A program made the translations under genes and the position numbers. DNA of 64,000 nucleotides from Sphaerosporella brunnea. Lineage: Eukaryota; Ascomycota; Pezizomycetes; Pezizales; Pyronemataceae. Positions within the stretch are counted from its first letter, which is position 1; each line of letters begins with the position of its first letter. Below the pieces are notes generated by a model that was not told the origin of the DNA, ran no database searches, and saw only the letters and a list, made by a program, of their open reading frames with translations. Positions 32,524 through 42,766 of the stretch are shown here, piece by piece. The stretch is from NCBI GenBank assembly GCA_008704415.1, contig VXIS01000191.1:1-64000 (forward strand), written 5' to 3'.

Positions 32524-35500
32524 TGAACAGGGACCGAACACACTCCCTTCTCCCCGTGCCAACAGTTGTGAAACACGACCCACGGACCGATCACGATGGT
32601 CCAGAATCGCATTCATGTAGTGCGCGCTTACTTTGTTCGTTCCATTGAGCGACAGGTTTGCATTGTGCCACTACGGAATGCGGCGATCGTGGATGTCGCC
32701 ACGACTGCTCCGTGGTCGTGGTGTGATGGGGCTCCCGGGCGGCTAACTGCAGGGCTGGAGTCACGCAGGGCCAGCAGTACCCTGTGCGTAGACACGTCAG
32801 CTGAGGTACAGGCGGCGGGGGAGTCCCCGGCGGGAGAGGCAGAACCAGAGCCACCAGCAACGGCCCGTTCGAACGGGAACCTCTCTCTCGCAAATTGGAA
32901 CTTTATTTTGAGTCCGACCACTTCCTCCTCCCTCTTTGCCGCATCGCAACGCCCGTGGCCAGCTGCGTCCTCGAGGACAGCCCGCTATCATCTCCTGGTC
33001 TACGGCTTGACAGTTAGCAATGAGGTTCGTGCGTGGGAGCCAACCAGGAACATACCATTCGCTCGAACGAGAATAAAAAAAAAACAGGGACCTGACACAC
33101 GCCCTGTTCTCCCCAGAAGGAACCCAAGGACCGATGGTGCCATAACCGACTGTATTAATGGGGCAAGAAAACTGACGAACATGGAAGAGACTACTGGTTT
33201 CTGGAAGCAGCCTTAGCGAGGCCGTTTCAGCAGGCGACCGTGGGGACTCAATAGCCGCGGCGGGGGCGCGAGGGGGGTGGTCGGTACGGCTTCCAACCGC
33301 AGCATTTTGCTGATTGGCGGCATGAGTCTGGCCAGCATCCTCCTCAAGGTTCTCTCGATCCCTTGGTGCTGATTCCGACAACCATCTTCGCCTGGTCAGC
33401 GGCATCGACGCGGGTCTGGGCAGCTGCAGCCTCAAGGTTAAAATGAGGTTCCTGTATTGGAGCCGATGAGGGACATACCATTCGCTCGCACGAGCGTAAA
33501 AAAACAGGGACCTAACACAGGCCCTGTTCCCCGTGCAAACAGTTCCAGAAGGAACCCACGGAACGATGTTATGAACGTTTGTGGGACGGGCGGACAAGAG
33601 ACGAGACAGTTGGCCGAAAGGATAAAGGGGAGTGAAGCGTGGTGAGAGCCCGGGTGAACCAGAGTTGTCGTAGCTGCCTGCTCCGAGAGAGGCTGTCGCC
33701 GGCGTCACGGTTTTCGGCTGCGGGCCTGCGGCCATGCTGTCTTACTTCTTCCCTCCACCGACGCTATCCCCTGGTCTGCCGCATCCACCCAGGTCAGGCT
33801 GGCCACTGCCTCAAGAGTAGGCCGGTCGATGCAGGTTTCAAACGCGGCTGTCATATACTGGTCTGCAGATCGCCAGTCAACAATGATATTCGTGCATTGG
33901 AGCCGATCGGGGACCTACCGTTCGCTCCAACGAGCATAAAAAACAGGGACCTGACACACGCCCTGTTCTCCGTGCTAACAGTTCCAGAAGGAATCCACGG
34001 ACCGACGAATCCGAACGACGCGATGCGGGGCAGACAGCCCCAGGGGGGGGCCAGCGACGAGCTTCCGGTGTGGGTGCAAGCTGATGGGGGTGCCTCCAGG
34101 ACTAGAAAGGACAGGATGATCAGGTGTTGCGAGAGTCGGCCGGGACCGGCGGCGAGAAGAGACGTGCGGCAACAGGCGCCCGGTACGCTCTATCACTTAT
34201 AAACAGTCACGATTGAGACAGATGACAGTAGGGGGAAGACATACATCGTGGCAGCAGGCGTGCTCAATAAACAGGGACCTAACACACGCCCTGTTCCCCG
34301 TGCCAACAGTTACGGAAGGAACCCACGGACCGACGGACCCGAATGGCGAGATGTTGGGGCAGACAGTCCAAGCCGGGGCCGGGCCTGACAGAGCGGTGGG
34401 GCCAGAGTCGATCTTCCAGTGAGGCTGCAAGCGGGCTGGAGGTGCTTCCGGGACCAGGAATGGAAGGGTGACCACAGGTGCGAGCGTCGACTGTCACGGG
34501 CGACGAGTAGAGACCAAGTGCTCCGCCGCAAACAGTCCCAGAAGGAACCCACAGACCGAGGAAGTAGCGAGATGGGACGGCGAGGCGATGGGGCTAGCCA
34601 AGCGACGGTGGGAGACGCATAACCAGAGCCAGCAGCAACGCCCTGGTCGAACAGGAAGCTCTGTCTCGCTGATTGCAACCTCGCTGCCTCTATTTTCAGT
34701 GCTATCACTTCGTCCTCACTCTTTGCCGCATTGCAACGCTGGCTGGCAGCTGACAGCTCGGGATCATCTCCTGGTCCGCGGCTTAACAGTTAACAATGAG
34801 ATTCGTGCATGGGAGCCGACTGGGAACAAACCGTTTGCTCGAAAGAGCCTCAAAAAACAGGGACCTGACACACGCCCTGTTCCCCGTGCAAACAGATGTT
34901 TCCTAAGAAGGAATACAACCCACGGACCGAATGTTGCTGTGCTTCACATTGCCCTTGATATAGGCCCTCTCACTCACGTCCGGATTCAGCAGAGGTGATC
35001 ACGGTCTTCTGGGAGGCCCACGCTCGACGGTCACACCGTCGGGTTGCATCCCAATTGAAGCCTTATCCTGGTCGTCGGCATCAACACTGACTATTTCCAG
35101 TGACGGGAGGAAGAAATGGGAGAACATACCTTGTGCTAACCCGCGAACCTAATAAACAGGGACCTGACACGCGCCCTGTTCCCCGTGCAAACAGTTCCAG
35201 AAGGAACCCACGGACCGATGATGCGAGCACCAACTGAACTCTTGGGGGAAGAAATCGGCCGATCGAAGGAGAGACAACCCGTTTCTGGAATCAGCCTGAT
35301 CGAGGTTCTTTTAGGAACCATGATCGGGGTCTGACTCGCCGGAGGGAAGGGGCAAGGGACGCGACAGTTGGCGCGAGCGAGACTTTCTAGCCTCCTCCTC
35401 AAGGTTCTCTCGATCCCTTGGTGCTGGTTCCGACAACCATCTTCGCCTGGTCAGCGGCATCGACGCGGGTCTGGGCAGCTGCAGCCTCAAGGTTAAAATG

Positions 35501-36243
35501 AGGTTCCTGTATTGGAGCCGATGAGGGACAGAAAGTTGGCTTGAACGAGCGTAAAAAAACAGAGACCTGACACAGGCCCTGTTCCCCGTGCAAACGGCCA
35601 TTCCCTCGGAGACGGAGCACCCACGGACCGAATATTGCTGCCCATCAAGCCGTCCACCAACAGCTGCGGCGTGGTAGCCGTGCCTCAATAAGCGTGATTC
35701 GTTGAGTGTGTAACTGAGGGAACAGACCATTGCTCGCAGAAGAGACTAAAAAACAGGGACCATACACACGCCCTGTTCCCCGTGCCAACAGTTCCAAAAG
35801 GAACCCACGGACCGATGCCGTGACGTCTTGGGGCGAGGACAGACAAAAGACCAGAGAGTGGGTGGAAAAGATCATTTGGAGGGAACCCCGGGCGAGCAAG
35901 GAATGTCGTAGCCGCCTGCTCCGAGACAGGCTGTGCCGGTGTCGCGATTTTGGCCTGCAGTGATGTCAACTTGTTCCTTAGCTACACCGGCGCCATCCTC
36001 TGGTCAGCAACATCCACCCAGCGCAGGCTAGCTGCGGCCTCGAGGGTAGCGCGGTCGATGCAGGTTTCAAACGCCGTCGTCATCTCCTGGTCTGCAGATC
36101 GTCAGTTCACCATGATATTGGTGCATTAGAGCCAATCGGGGAGGGGACATACCATTCGCTCGAACGAGCGTAAAAAAACAGGGACCTTACACACGCCCTG
36201 CTCCCCGTGCAAACAGTTCCAGAAGGAACCCACGGACCGATGG
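32524..36243 (+). repeat. Hairpin-module array B (10 full copies plus partials)
   Basis: Full or nearly full copies lie at 32524-32590, 33059-33137 (short form lacking the second stem), 33481-33568, 33921-34007, 34261-34336, 34836-34933, 35151-35220, 35541-35633, 35731-35817 and 36156-36243, with a partial near 34530-34560. Spacing is 200-550 bp and orientation uniform. Loops of the 3' hairpin vary (AGAA, AAAA) while GTTCC/GGAAC is kept. Minus-strand sequence between modules repeats coding-like pieces (for example FNLEAAAAQTRVDAADQAKM near 35.5 kb). 34836-34933 is the uninterrupted paralogue of the LINE target. Confidence 0.85.
36092..36152 (-). other. Intron-like segment beside a hairpin module
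   Basis: On the minus strand it starts GTATGT, carries GAACTGACGATCTGCAG at its end (CTGAC branch, CAG acceptor), and is 61 nt long. The following minus-strand sequence reads MTTAFETCIDRATLEAAASL. A parallel copy at about 33.86-33.92 kb has GTAGGT and a TTGAC branch, so the splice signals are kept despite divergence. Confidence 0.5.
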
Positions 36244-36279
36244 TGCGAGCACCAACTGAATGCAGCTTTTTTCCCAATC

Positions 36280-37120
36280 TCCGCAGTGTCAACACCCAGC
36301 CGGTCCCTACAGCATGATGTTGCATCAGCGATGATATGTCAAACAAGATGACACGGAACGTACCCAAGTTCGAGGGCTTTCTTGAACCACTCGTCGTCGG
36401 TCAGCGTCTTGCTGGCTATCAAGCGCTCCGCCAGCGCTTTGCTCCACTTAGTGTCGTTGCCGCTGTTGGACAACCACACCTCGTTGACCGGGAAGTGGTC
36501 CTCCAGCACAACGGACAGCTCCTGTATTTCGGACGAGTCGTGTGGGGTTTGGATTGGGATTGTCCTTCGTCGCGTCAGCGATGGTTGAGAATCCTTCCAA
36601 CAAGAGCACAGGCTACATACGTGTTTCGCACTCGACTCGGGGAGGTAGTAACAAAGAGGCACCGCAGTCACGCAGCGTCGTTGGTATTTGCGTTTTTCGT
36701 TACGCCGAGCACAGGATGGCCAAGAGATAGTCCGAAGGCGTAATAGCGCAAAGCAGACAACGGTAACCAGGAGCGAAAACTGCGTTGCGTGTGGTGAGTG
36801 GAGGAACGTCTAAGCAGTCAGGTGCATCCAGTCGTAGCAGAAGGGAAGTCGCAAGAAAAGGCGAGGGTAAAGCGGGGCAAAAGAGATGCGCACAAGGTGA
36901 GCGTGGAGGCGAGGAAGCAATGGCGAGTCTTGGCGCGGAGGTGAGCGAGGACGAAAGGATCGTAGAAGCTGTGTGGGTCAAGTGGTTGAGCGCGAGCGGC
37001 AAGTAGACCAAGAGGGGAGAGCCTCGAACAGGAGACGCAATTTATAGTTGCTAGGGCCGGTTTGCGTCACTGATTCGCACTTGGACTTGCTCGACATCAC
37101 GCGGCCCTTCACTGCAGTAA
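36280..37120 (-). pseudogene. Spliced gene family, degraded copy B
   Basis: Minus strand. A start-like MSSKSKC frame near 37.10 kb is followed by an intron end at about 36.98 kb (TTGACCCACACAG). The best coding exon is 36560-36360: IQELSVVLEDHFPVNEVWLS, GNDTKWSKALAERLIASKTL and TDDEWFKKALELG. It is followed by a 57-nt intron (GTACGT...TGTAG) and, in frame after splicing, DRLGVDTAEIG. The protein would be acidic and helical; I recognise no family. The hairpin module follows in antisense directly downstream. Confidence 0.5.
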
Positions 37121-37830
37121 CGGTGAACGTGAGGTGATGCGAGCAGTCAGGAATATGCGTGAAGACACACTGGAGTGTGCGCGGGCTCGAGCAGTGCAGA
37201 CCGAACGTTTCGCAGTTCACGAGAATGATGAACGATGACAGCGGCGAAATATGCGACCGCGCATCGTGACTGAATGGTGTTTGCGATGTAATTGTGACGG
37301 TGTCTGGGCAGCCACCTCGGCCATTCCGGACAGACCAACCTTTGCCGATCCAAAAAATCGGAACGGCCAGCTTTATTTGACCAGAGAAATATAGTATGTA
37401 TGTCATTCCATCGCTCTCCCCATACCCTCTTACCCCCACAATCTTCCGTCCACATAATCAAACAGGCGACACCACCCCCCACACCCCCCACACCCCTCAT
37501 CGCTGAACTTTCGTTCACTGACCACCTCAGTTCCGATGCATCGCTTCATCTTTCCTGCTTCACTCCTGCGCTTGTTCTTCAAGTGTGACTTTATCCCACC
37601 CCCGGCCCCCCCCCCCCCACTATTCTGACGAGATTTTGACATCCGACCTGAACGCCTCCCCACACTTCCTTCAGCATGATCCGCGAAGCATGCTCACCAA
37701 CCCACATCGACAGCGCGCACATCACAATCAGTCCGGTTCAGGCCGCGCTCAAAGCCGGACTGCCCTGGTTTGCACGGGTCAAAGGGCGTCCTCGGGGGCC
37801 CTTTTGGTAAAATCAAATCATTATGTATAA
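37121..37830. repeat. Upstream part of family copy B joined to partial segment M
   Basis: 37130-37340 matches copies A and C. 37390-37720 matches the start of segment M at 29.4-29.7 kb (AAACAGGCGACACCA, GACATCCGACCTGAACGCCT). At 37727-37772 it breaks into a short hAT right-arm fragment (CAATCAGTCCGGTTCAGGCC) lacking a terminus. Contains a C(15) homopolymer near 37605. Confidence 0.55.
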
Positions 37831-38194
37831 AAAAAACCGCAAATATGCTCACTACCGGATTCCAGAGGCGAAAATTGTTGACTGCCACCCATTTTTGAGA
37901 TATGCAGACTGCTAGCGGCGAACATCGGTAGATGTTGCGGGAGCCGCTTGGAACATTTTCTTTGGCGTTTTGTCGGCTTCAGGGAATGTGATCATTGCCA
38001 ATGGGGAGCGATTAATATGATTCCGTGTTCACTCTTGCGGTACTGCCATCGAGTCCTCTCTTCGTCGCGTACATAGTGTCCAGTTATGGACTGTCGTCGT
38101 GATCCGTCGCTTCACTGAGTCACAGTCGATCACGTCGGTCACTCGTGGTTGGCTTCCGGAGTGACTACTTCCAGGTCCTCTCCTCGCTGAACCC
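37831..38194. other. No feature recognised
   Basis: Unremarkable mixed sequence between the hAT fragment and the diverged start of satellite block 7. Confidence 0.3.
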
Positions 38195-39518
38195 CATCAC
38201 AACCCCTTTAGAGTTTCGTCTGAGTCAGCAAACCCGTCCCAACACGTTCCGGATGATGATCTCAATCCCAACCCACAACCACGTACCCAAATGATGAACT
38301 CAGTGCCCGCTGCCCCATCAGAGTGCTGAATGCCATCCACGACACCTCCGTGTACGCAGCCCCATCCCGCCTATGACCAACCATCAATCCCCGTTAGTGT
38401 GATCAACCCCGTCCCAGAACTTCCCGCGTGATTGATCACGTCCATCGCAGCCCCGTCCACCGAGTGATCAACCCCATCCCCGCCACGTTCGAGTGGTAAA
38501 CCCCGGCAATCGCCGACACGTCCGAGTGATCAGCCCCGTCCATCGCAGCCCCGTCCACTGAGTGATCAAGCCCCTCCCCGCCACGTTTGAGTGATCAACC
38601 ACGTCCCGGCCACGTTCAAGTGTTCAACCCTGTCTGTCCCCGCCCCGTCCGCGTGATGTGCCCCGTCCATCGCAGGCCCGTCCGCGTGATCAACCCTTTG
38701 GCCCGTCCGAGTGATAAACCCCGTGCCGCCTATCTTCAAGTGATGAATGCTTGGCCCCGTCCGTCCGTGCCCCGTGCGAGTGATCAACTCGGTCCATCGC
38801 CGCCCCGTCCGAGTGATAAACCCTTTGACCCGTCCGTGTGATCAACCCCGTCCATCGCAGCCCCTTCCAAGTGATGAACCCTTTGACCCGTCCGAATCAT
38901 AGACCCCGTGCCGCCTATCTTCGAGTGATTAATGCTTGGCCCGTCCGTCCCTGCCCCGTCCGAGTGATCAACCCCGTCCACCGAGTGATCAACCCCATCC
39001 ATCGCTGCCCCGTCCACCAAGTGATCAACCCAGTACCCGTCCACCGAGCGATCAACCCCGTCCATCTCAGCCCCGTCTGAGTGATTAGCCCCGTCCATCG
39101 AAGCCCCGTCCGCCTGACCGGCCCCGTCCACCGAGTGATCAGCCCTGTCCATGGCAGCCCTGTCCGCGTGATCCGCCCCGTCCACCTAGTGATCAGCGCC
39201 GTCCATCGCAGGTCCATCCGCGTGTTCGGCCCCATCAACCGAGTGATCAACTCCGTCCATCGCCGCCCTGTCCGAGTGATCACCGCCGTCCACCGACGCC
39301 CCGTCCGGGTGATCGGCCTCGTCAATCGCAGCCCCGCCCGAGTGATCAGCGCCGTCCACCGAGTGATCAACCACGGCGGTCTCCGCCGCTTCATTGTGCT
39401 CAGCCCTGTCCCCGCCACGTGCGAGTGATGTACCCTTTGACCCGTCCGAGTGTACAACCCCGTCCATCGCAGCCCCGTCCACCGAGTGGTCAACCCCGTC
39501 CATCGCCGCCCCGTCCGC
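38195..39518. repeat. TGATCA modular satellite, block 7
   Basis: The CCCCGTCC sense is on +. Diverged until about 38400, then well preserved. Contains CTTTGACCCGTCCGAGTGAT words. The Copia element at 39519 inserted within it; satellite resumes at 42767. Confidence 0.9.
39514..39518. repeat. Copia target duplication, left copy
   Basis: TCCGC, repeated at 42767-42771 after the 3' LTR. Confidence 0.85.
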
Positions 39519-39686
39519 TGTTGAGGCATAGAGTATGACTCTCTGGTGGATCCGAGAATCAACTAGTGATATACTAGTGCTCGTTTCTGCCTCTTGTGGA
39601 TAGCAACTCACCCTTAGCTCAGTACCTTGCAATATATCTCTTCACCTACGTTCTTAGTGTCCACTGCGTGAAACCTCTCGTCAACA
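39519..39686 (+). repeat. Copia 5' LTR
   Basis: 168 bp, TGTTGAGGCATAGAGTATGA at the start, TCAACA at the end, with an internal ACTAGTGATATACTAGTG palindrome-like segment. It pairs with 42609-42766. Confidence 0.9.
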
Positions 39687-39700
39687 GGTTATGAGCCCGG
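39687..39700 (+). promoter_or_regulatory. Primer-binding site, initiator-tRNA half
   Basis: GGTTATGAGCCCGG begins immediately after the LTR. Its complement, CCGGGCTCATAACC, contains the CAU anticodon region of initiator tRNA-Met. This suggests priming by a tRNA half cleaved in the anticodon loop, as known for Drosophila copia. The same sequence follows the LTR at 61665. Confidence 0.75.
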
Positions 39701-39869
39701 CGCTACAACTTCACTAAGAACAGACAACGAAGGTCGAGAAACGCGCCGTTCGATAAGCGATAACGAAGATCAACACAGGCGTCGCTGCAGAGAAGCTTGA
39801 GAACCGCGGACCGAAAAGAGAAGTCTCGAGAAGATCAGAAAACGCGCCGCTGCGGACGCGATTGAGCAG

Positions 39870-40270
39870 CGGAACCCTGAAGTTGTGGGGGTTAAGACAA
39901 CTGGAGCTTTGGCGGATCGCGTGCCGATACGAGAGCGCGATCTTAGCTCCCTGAACGCCAGAGTTGTGGGCTCAAGACAACTGGAGCTTGCGAGATTGTT
40001 TGACGGATCTGACGAGAAGCGATCTTAGCTCAGCGAAGGAGGATCGCGTACGGACTGAAAAGAAACGATCGTAGTTGACCGAGAAGCCCTGAGTCGTGGG
40101 CGACAAGACGACTGAAGCTTGGAGAGCCGTTTGTGAGACATAAACGACGATAGCTTACCCCGATTGCCTGAAGTTGTAGGCGAGATAAACGACAACTGAA
40201 GCTTGGAAAGCCGTCTGAGAGAAAGAAGACGACTATAGCTTACCCTGATTGCCTGAGTTGTGGTCGGAAA
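39870..40270 (+). ncRNA. Leader hairpin repeats of the Copia element
   Basis: Repeated motif: CCTGA, then AGTTGT, an 8-10 nt loop rich in G then A, ACAACT, then GGAGCTTGG. Clear copies are 39881-39902 and 39962-39982. At 40092-40113 the stem reads AGTCGT/ACGACT, a compensated base-pair change. In the related element at 61.9-62.2 kb several stems read AGCTGT/ACAGCT, a second compensated change. This supports a selected RNA hairpin, possibly for packaging, dimerisation or translation. Confidence 0.7.
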
Positions 40271-40408
40271 ACCACTGAACTTTGAAGAAGCCGTCGACGG
40301 AAGCAAAAGACGACTTGAAAGCTTGCAAACGGAGATTTGATGAAGCCGTCGACGAAAGGAAAAGACGACTCAAAGATCAGAAGAAGGAAGAGCTCGCCGC
40401 AAGACAAG

Positions 40409-41216
40409 ATGGCAACGCAGACAGAAGTCCCGTTGTTCCAAGGCGACGACTACCCCGTATGGGCAAAGGCTATGAAACGTCACCTGAAAGGAGCAGGACT
40501 ATACGTTCTGCTGAACGGCGGACGAAAGAAACCGAGACCGCCAATGGTACCGCAGGCAGCGACGATTACCTCAACGGACAACGACGATCCCAAATGCAAC
40601 GACCCGGGATATCTCAATCACCAGATTTAGAGGAGATTCACAGCGAGCGCAAGCTCTGATCCTTTCGACTTCGCATAGCTCCATATTGACGACATACGAA
40701 GACGACGAGGTCCCGGAAGACGCTCAAGGCCTTTGGGATGCCCTGGCCAACGCATATAAAGACCAGGCCGCGAAACGCGATCCGATGGCGGGACTTACGG
40801 CGCTATTCGAAACAAAGAGAGCAAATTTCAACAGTCATGCCGAATATCAGAGCAGCCTGCTGGCTCATGTCGCGATATGCAAAGCAGCCGGGACAGCGAC
40901 AATCGTACGAAATGGACTGCCCGACGATTTGCAGTGGGGCACCTTTCGATCCGAGATCATGGATATGATTGAAAAATGCGACTGCGGACTTGCAAGAATC
41001 CTGCAACGCATGGAGATATGCGATAGGTATATGCGCATCCAAGGCGACAGCTGTGGCGGATGCGGTGACGTATGCGAAAGGAGATACGGAAAAGGCTTCG
41101 CAAGGAGAACGGACGAGAGGAAGCGGTCCGACCTGCTGGAATTGCGGAAAAACAGGCCATACCAGACGCTTCTGCACCGAGAAACCGAAAGCCCAAGACA
41201 AGAAACACCCAACTAA
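40409..41216 (+). pseudogene. Copia gag, frameshifted
   Basis: It starts ATGGCAACGCAG. The first frame (FQGDDYPVWAKAMKRHLKGA) resembles the N-terminal gag domain of Copia elements. Compared with the relative at 62.5 kb, about 26 nt are missing near 40616, which shifts the frame and creates a stop. Coding continues at about 40640-40960 (PMAGLTALFETKRANFNSHA) and, in another frame, ends with the zinc knuckle CWNCGKTGHTRRFC near 41140. Gag would form the virus-like particle and bind RNA. At least two frame changes make it non-functional. Confidence 0.8.
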
Positions 41217-42594
41217 GCCGAGCCGGAATGAGGTGACGTCCAAAGCCGAAGGAGTGAGAGACATCGACTACCTGCTGATGGCATCCGAATATAAACAGCT
41301 GCCGGGCACGATGGAGGCTACGAAGGCTTACCGAAACCAGCGAACATGGGAATGTCGTCTACCAGCTGCTGGTCCCCCTATCCCGACGCCGGTTTTCTTG
41401 GAGCGCGATGACGTCTTGACGGAGAAGGTGATGATTATGGTTCACATGCCTACGACGATCTCTGCGAACTTCGTGAAGGAAAGTCCTGGCCTGATGGACG
41501 AGCTAAATTCGTTTAAAAGAAAGCAGCTGTCGCCAGTCAAGCAGCCGGTTTTCCTGAAGCCAGAAAGCAGCAGGAACCTGACCAGGGGAAAACAGGATAC
41601 GAAAGGCAAAGAGAGGAGAAGCAAGCTGTCTTTGGCGATGCCGGATACGAGAGGATGCGAAACGGCGAGAATGATGCTTATGCCAAGCAAAAGGATACGT
41701 ACACGAAAAGGATATCTCGATGCGATAGACCCAGAAAGGAGAGGCTAGCTGAGGGACAAAAACGGAGGTGAGCTTCTTCCGCTGAAGGGGGAGAGATGGA
41801 AGGCACTAGCTTCGGCGAAAAAGTCAGATACGAAACGATCAGAAACCAGAAGAAAACTGCTTTCGCCGCCAACCGAGTTGCTTTTGCGAAGCAGAAAGCA
41901 GCTGTTGCCAGACAAGGAGCCGGTTTTCGGCAAAAATTCGACCGACAGTAAAGCGAAAGAGCTGAAAAACACAACTCGTTTCCCTGAAGAGGAAGCTGCT
42001 TTCGGTGCAAACGATAGAGGATTGATGGACAGGAGCGCTGTTTTCGAAGATACTGTCGACGAGGGAGTCAACGAGGGAAGAATGGGTTCCGATGCAGTAA
42101 ACAACGGAATCACCGCTCAGCATCAGCAATCCAGGACTGATCGGCAGCCGCCTCTTTCAGGCGATTTCAGCAACGACGACAGTGAATCGAACAACTACAA
42201 GATGCGGTTGGATAGTCGGGCAGGGAACACCACTATAGATGACGGAGATAGTGGTTTCGATGAAGAGTGTGTGGCCTTGTGTGGAGGCCATACTGTGGAT
42301 ATCAGAGACGCTGGCCAAGTTGGTAGCAGTCAATCCTTAGACAGGCGGAGTCATGATACCTGCGGATATCTCACCAAATCAAGCGTTGACCAAGTATGTT
42401 TGGGTAGCCAGATGAATCACACCGCTACGAGGGAACCGGTTGGAGATTCGAGGATAATAGGTTTAAGCTGTCTACGAATGCATCCGACAACTTGACAAGA
42501 AAGCCGGCAGCTTGACAATGAGCAACTGTTGTGATGGATTAAGATCGGGAAGACGTGGGATGATAATGTGGAGTGTTGGGAACATAGTTCATGC
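41217..42594 (+). other. Copia 3' internal region of unknown function
   Basis: Starts with VRDIDYLLMASEYK, which is also kept in the relative at 63.23 kb, then becomes K/R/E-rich with loosely repeated CTGTTTTC and TTCGCC words shared with 4.1-4.7 kb. The aspartic-protease, integrase and RT motifs expected here in an autonomous Copia element are absent. Confidence 0.5.
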
Positions 42595-42608
42595 TCGGAT
42601 AGGGGGAG
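42595..42608 (+). promoter_or_regulatory. Polypurine tract
   Basis: The purine-rich CGGATAGGGGGAG lies directly 5' of the 3' LTR. This is the expected position for the plus-strand primer of reverse transcription. Confidence 0.6.
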
Positions 42609-42766
42609 TGTTGAGACATAGAGTATGACTCTCTGGTTGGTCCGAGTATGAACTAGTGATATACTAGTGCCTCTTGAGGATAGCAACTGGCACTCAGCTC
42701 AGTAACTTGTTATAGATCTCTTCACCTACGTTCTTAGTGTCCGCTGCGTGAAACCTATCGTCAACA
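42609..42766 (+). repeat. Copia 3' LTR
   Basis: 158 bp, about 85-90% identical by eye to the 5' LTR, with a deletion near CTAGTGCCTCTTGAGG. It ends TCAACA followed by the TCCGC duplication. The LTR divergence indicates an old insertion. Confidence 0.88.

Larger units (their letters stand above)
39519..42766 (+). mobile_element. Complete gag-only Copia-type LTR retrotransposon
   Basis: 3,248 bp with LTRs of 168 and 158 bp (TGTTGAG...TCAACA), a perfect 5-bp duplication, a primer-binding site adjacent to the 5' LTR and a purine tract before the 3' LTR. The interior holds a hairpin-rich leader (39700-40270), a gag gene (40409-41216, frameshifted), and a K/R/E-rich region of unknown coding value (41.2-42.5 kb). 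I find no protease, integrase, RT or RNase H motif, so it must depend on another element. Relatives lie at 3569-4892, 54790-55380 (minus) and 61476-63382. Confidence 0.88.

Noticed and set aside
7801..36200. Recurrent minus-strand peptide VPSGTVCTGNRACVRSLFF as a conserved protein domain
   Set aside because: It is the antisense translation of the hairpin module. The T-run length varies (6-10), shifting frame between copies, so conservation is at the nucleotide level.
40686..40968. Separate host gene at 40.7 kb
   Set aside because: Direct comparison with 62.7-63.0 kb shows that it is the middle of the Copia gag in a shifted frame.
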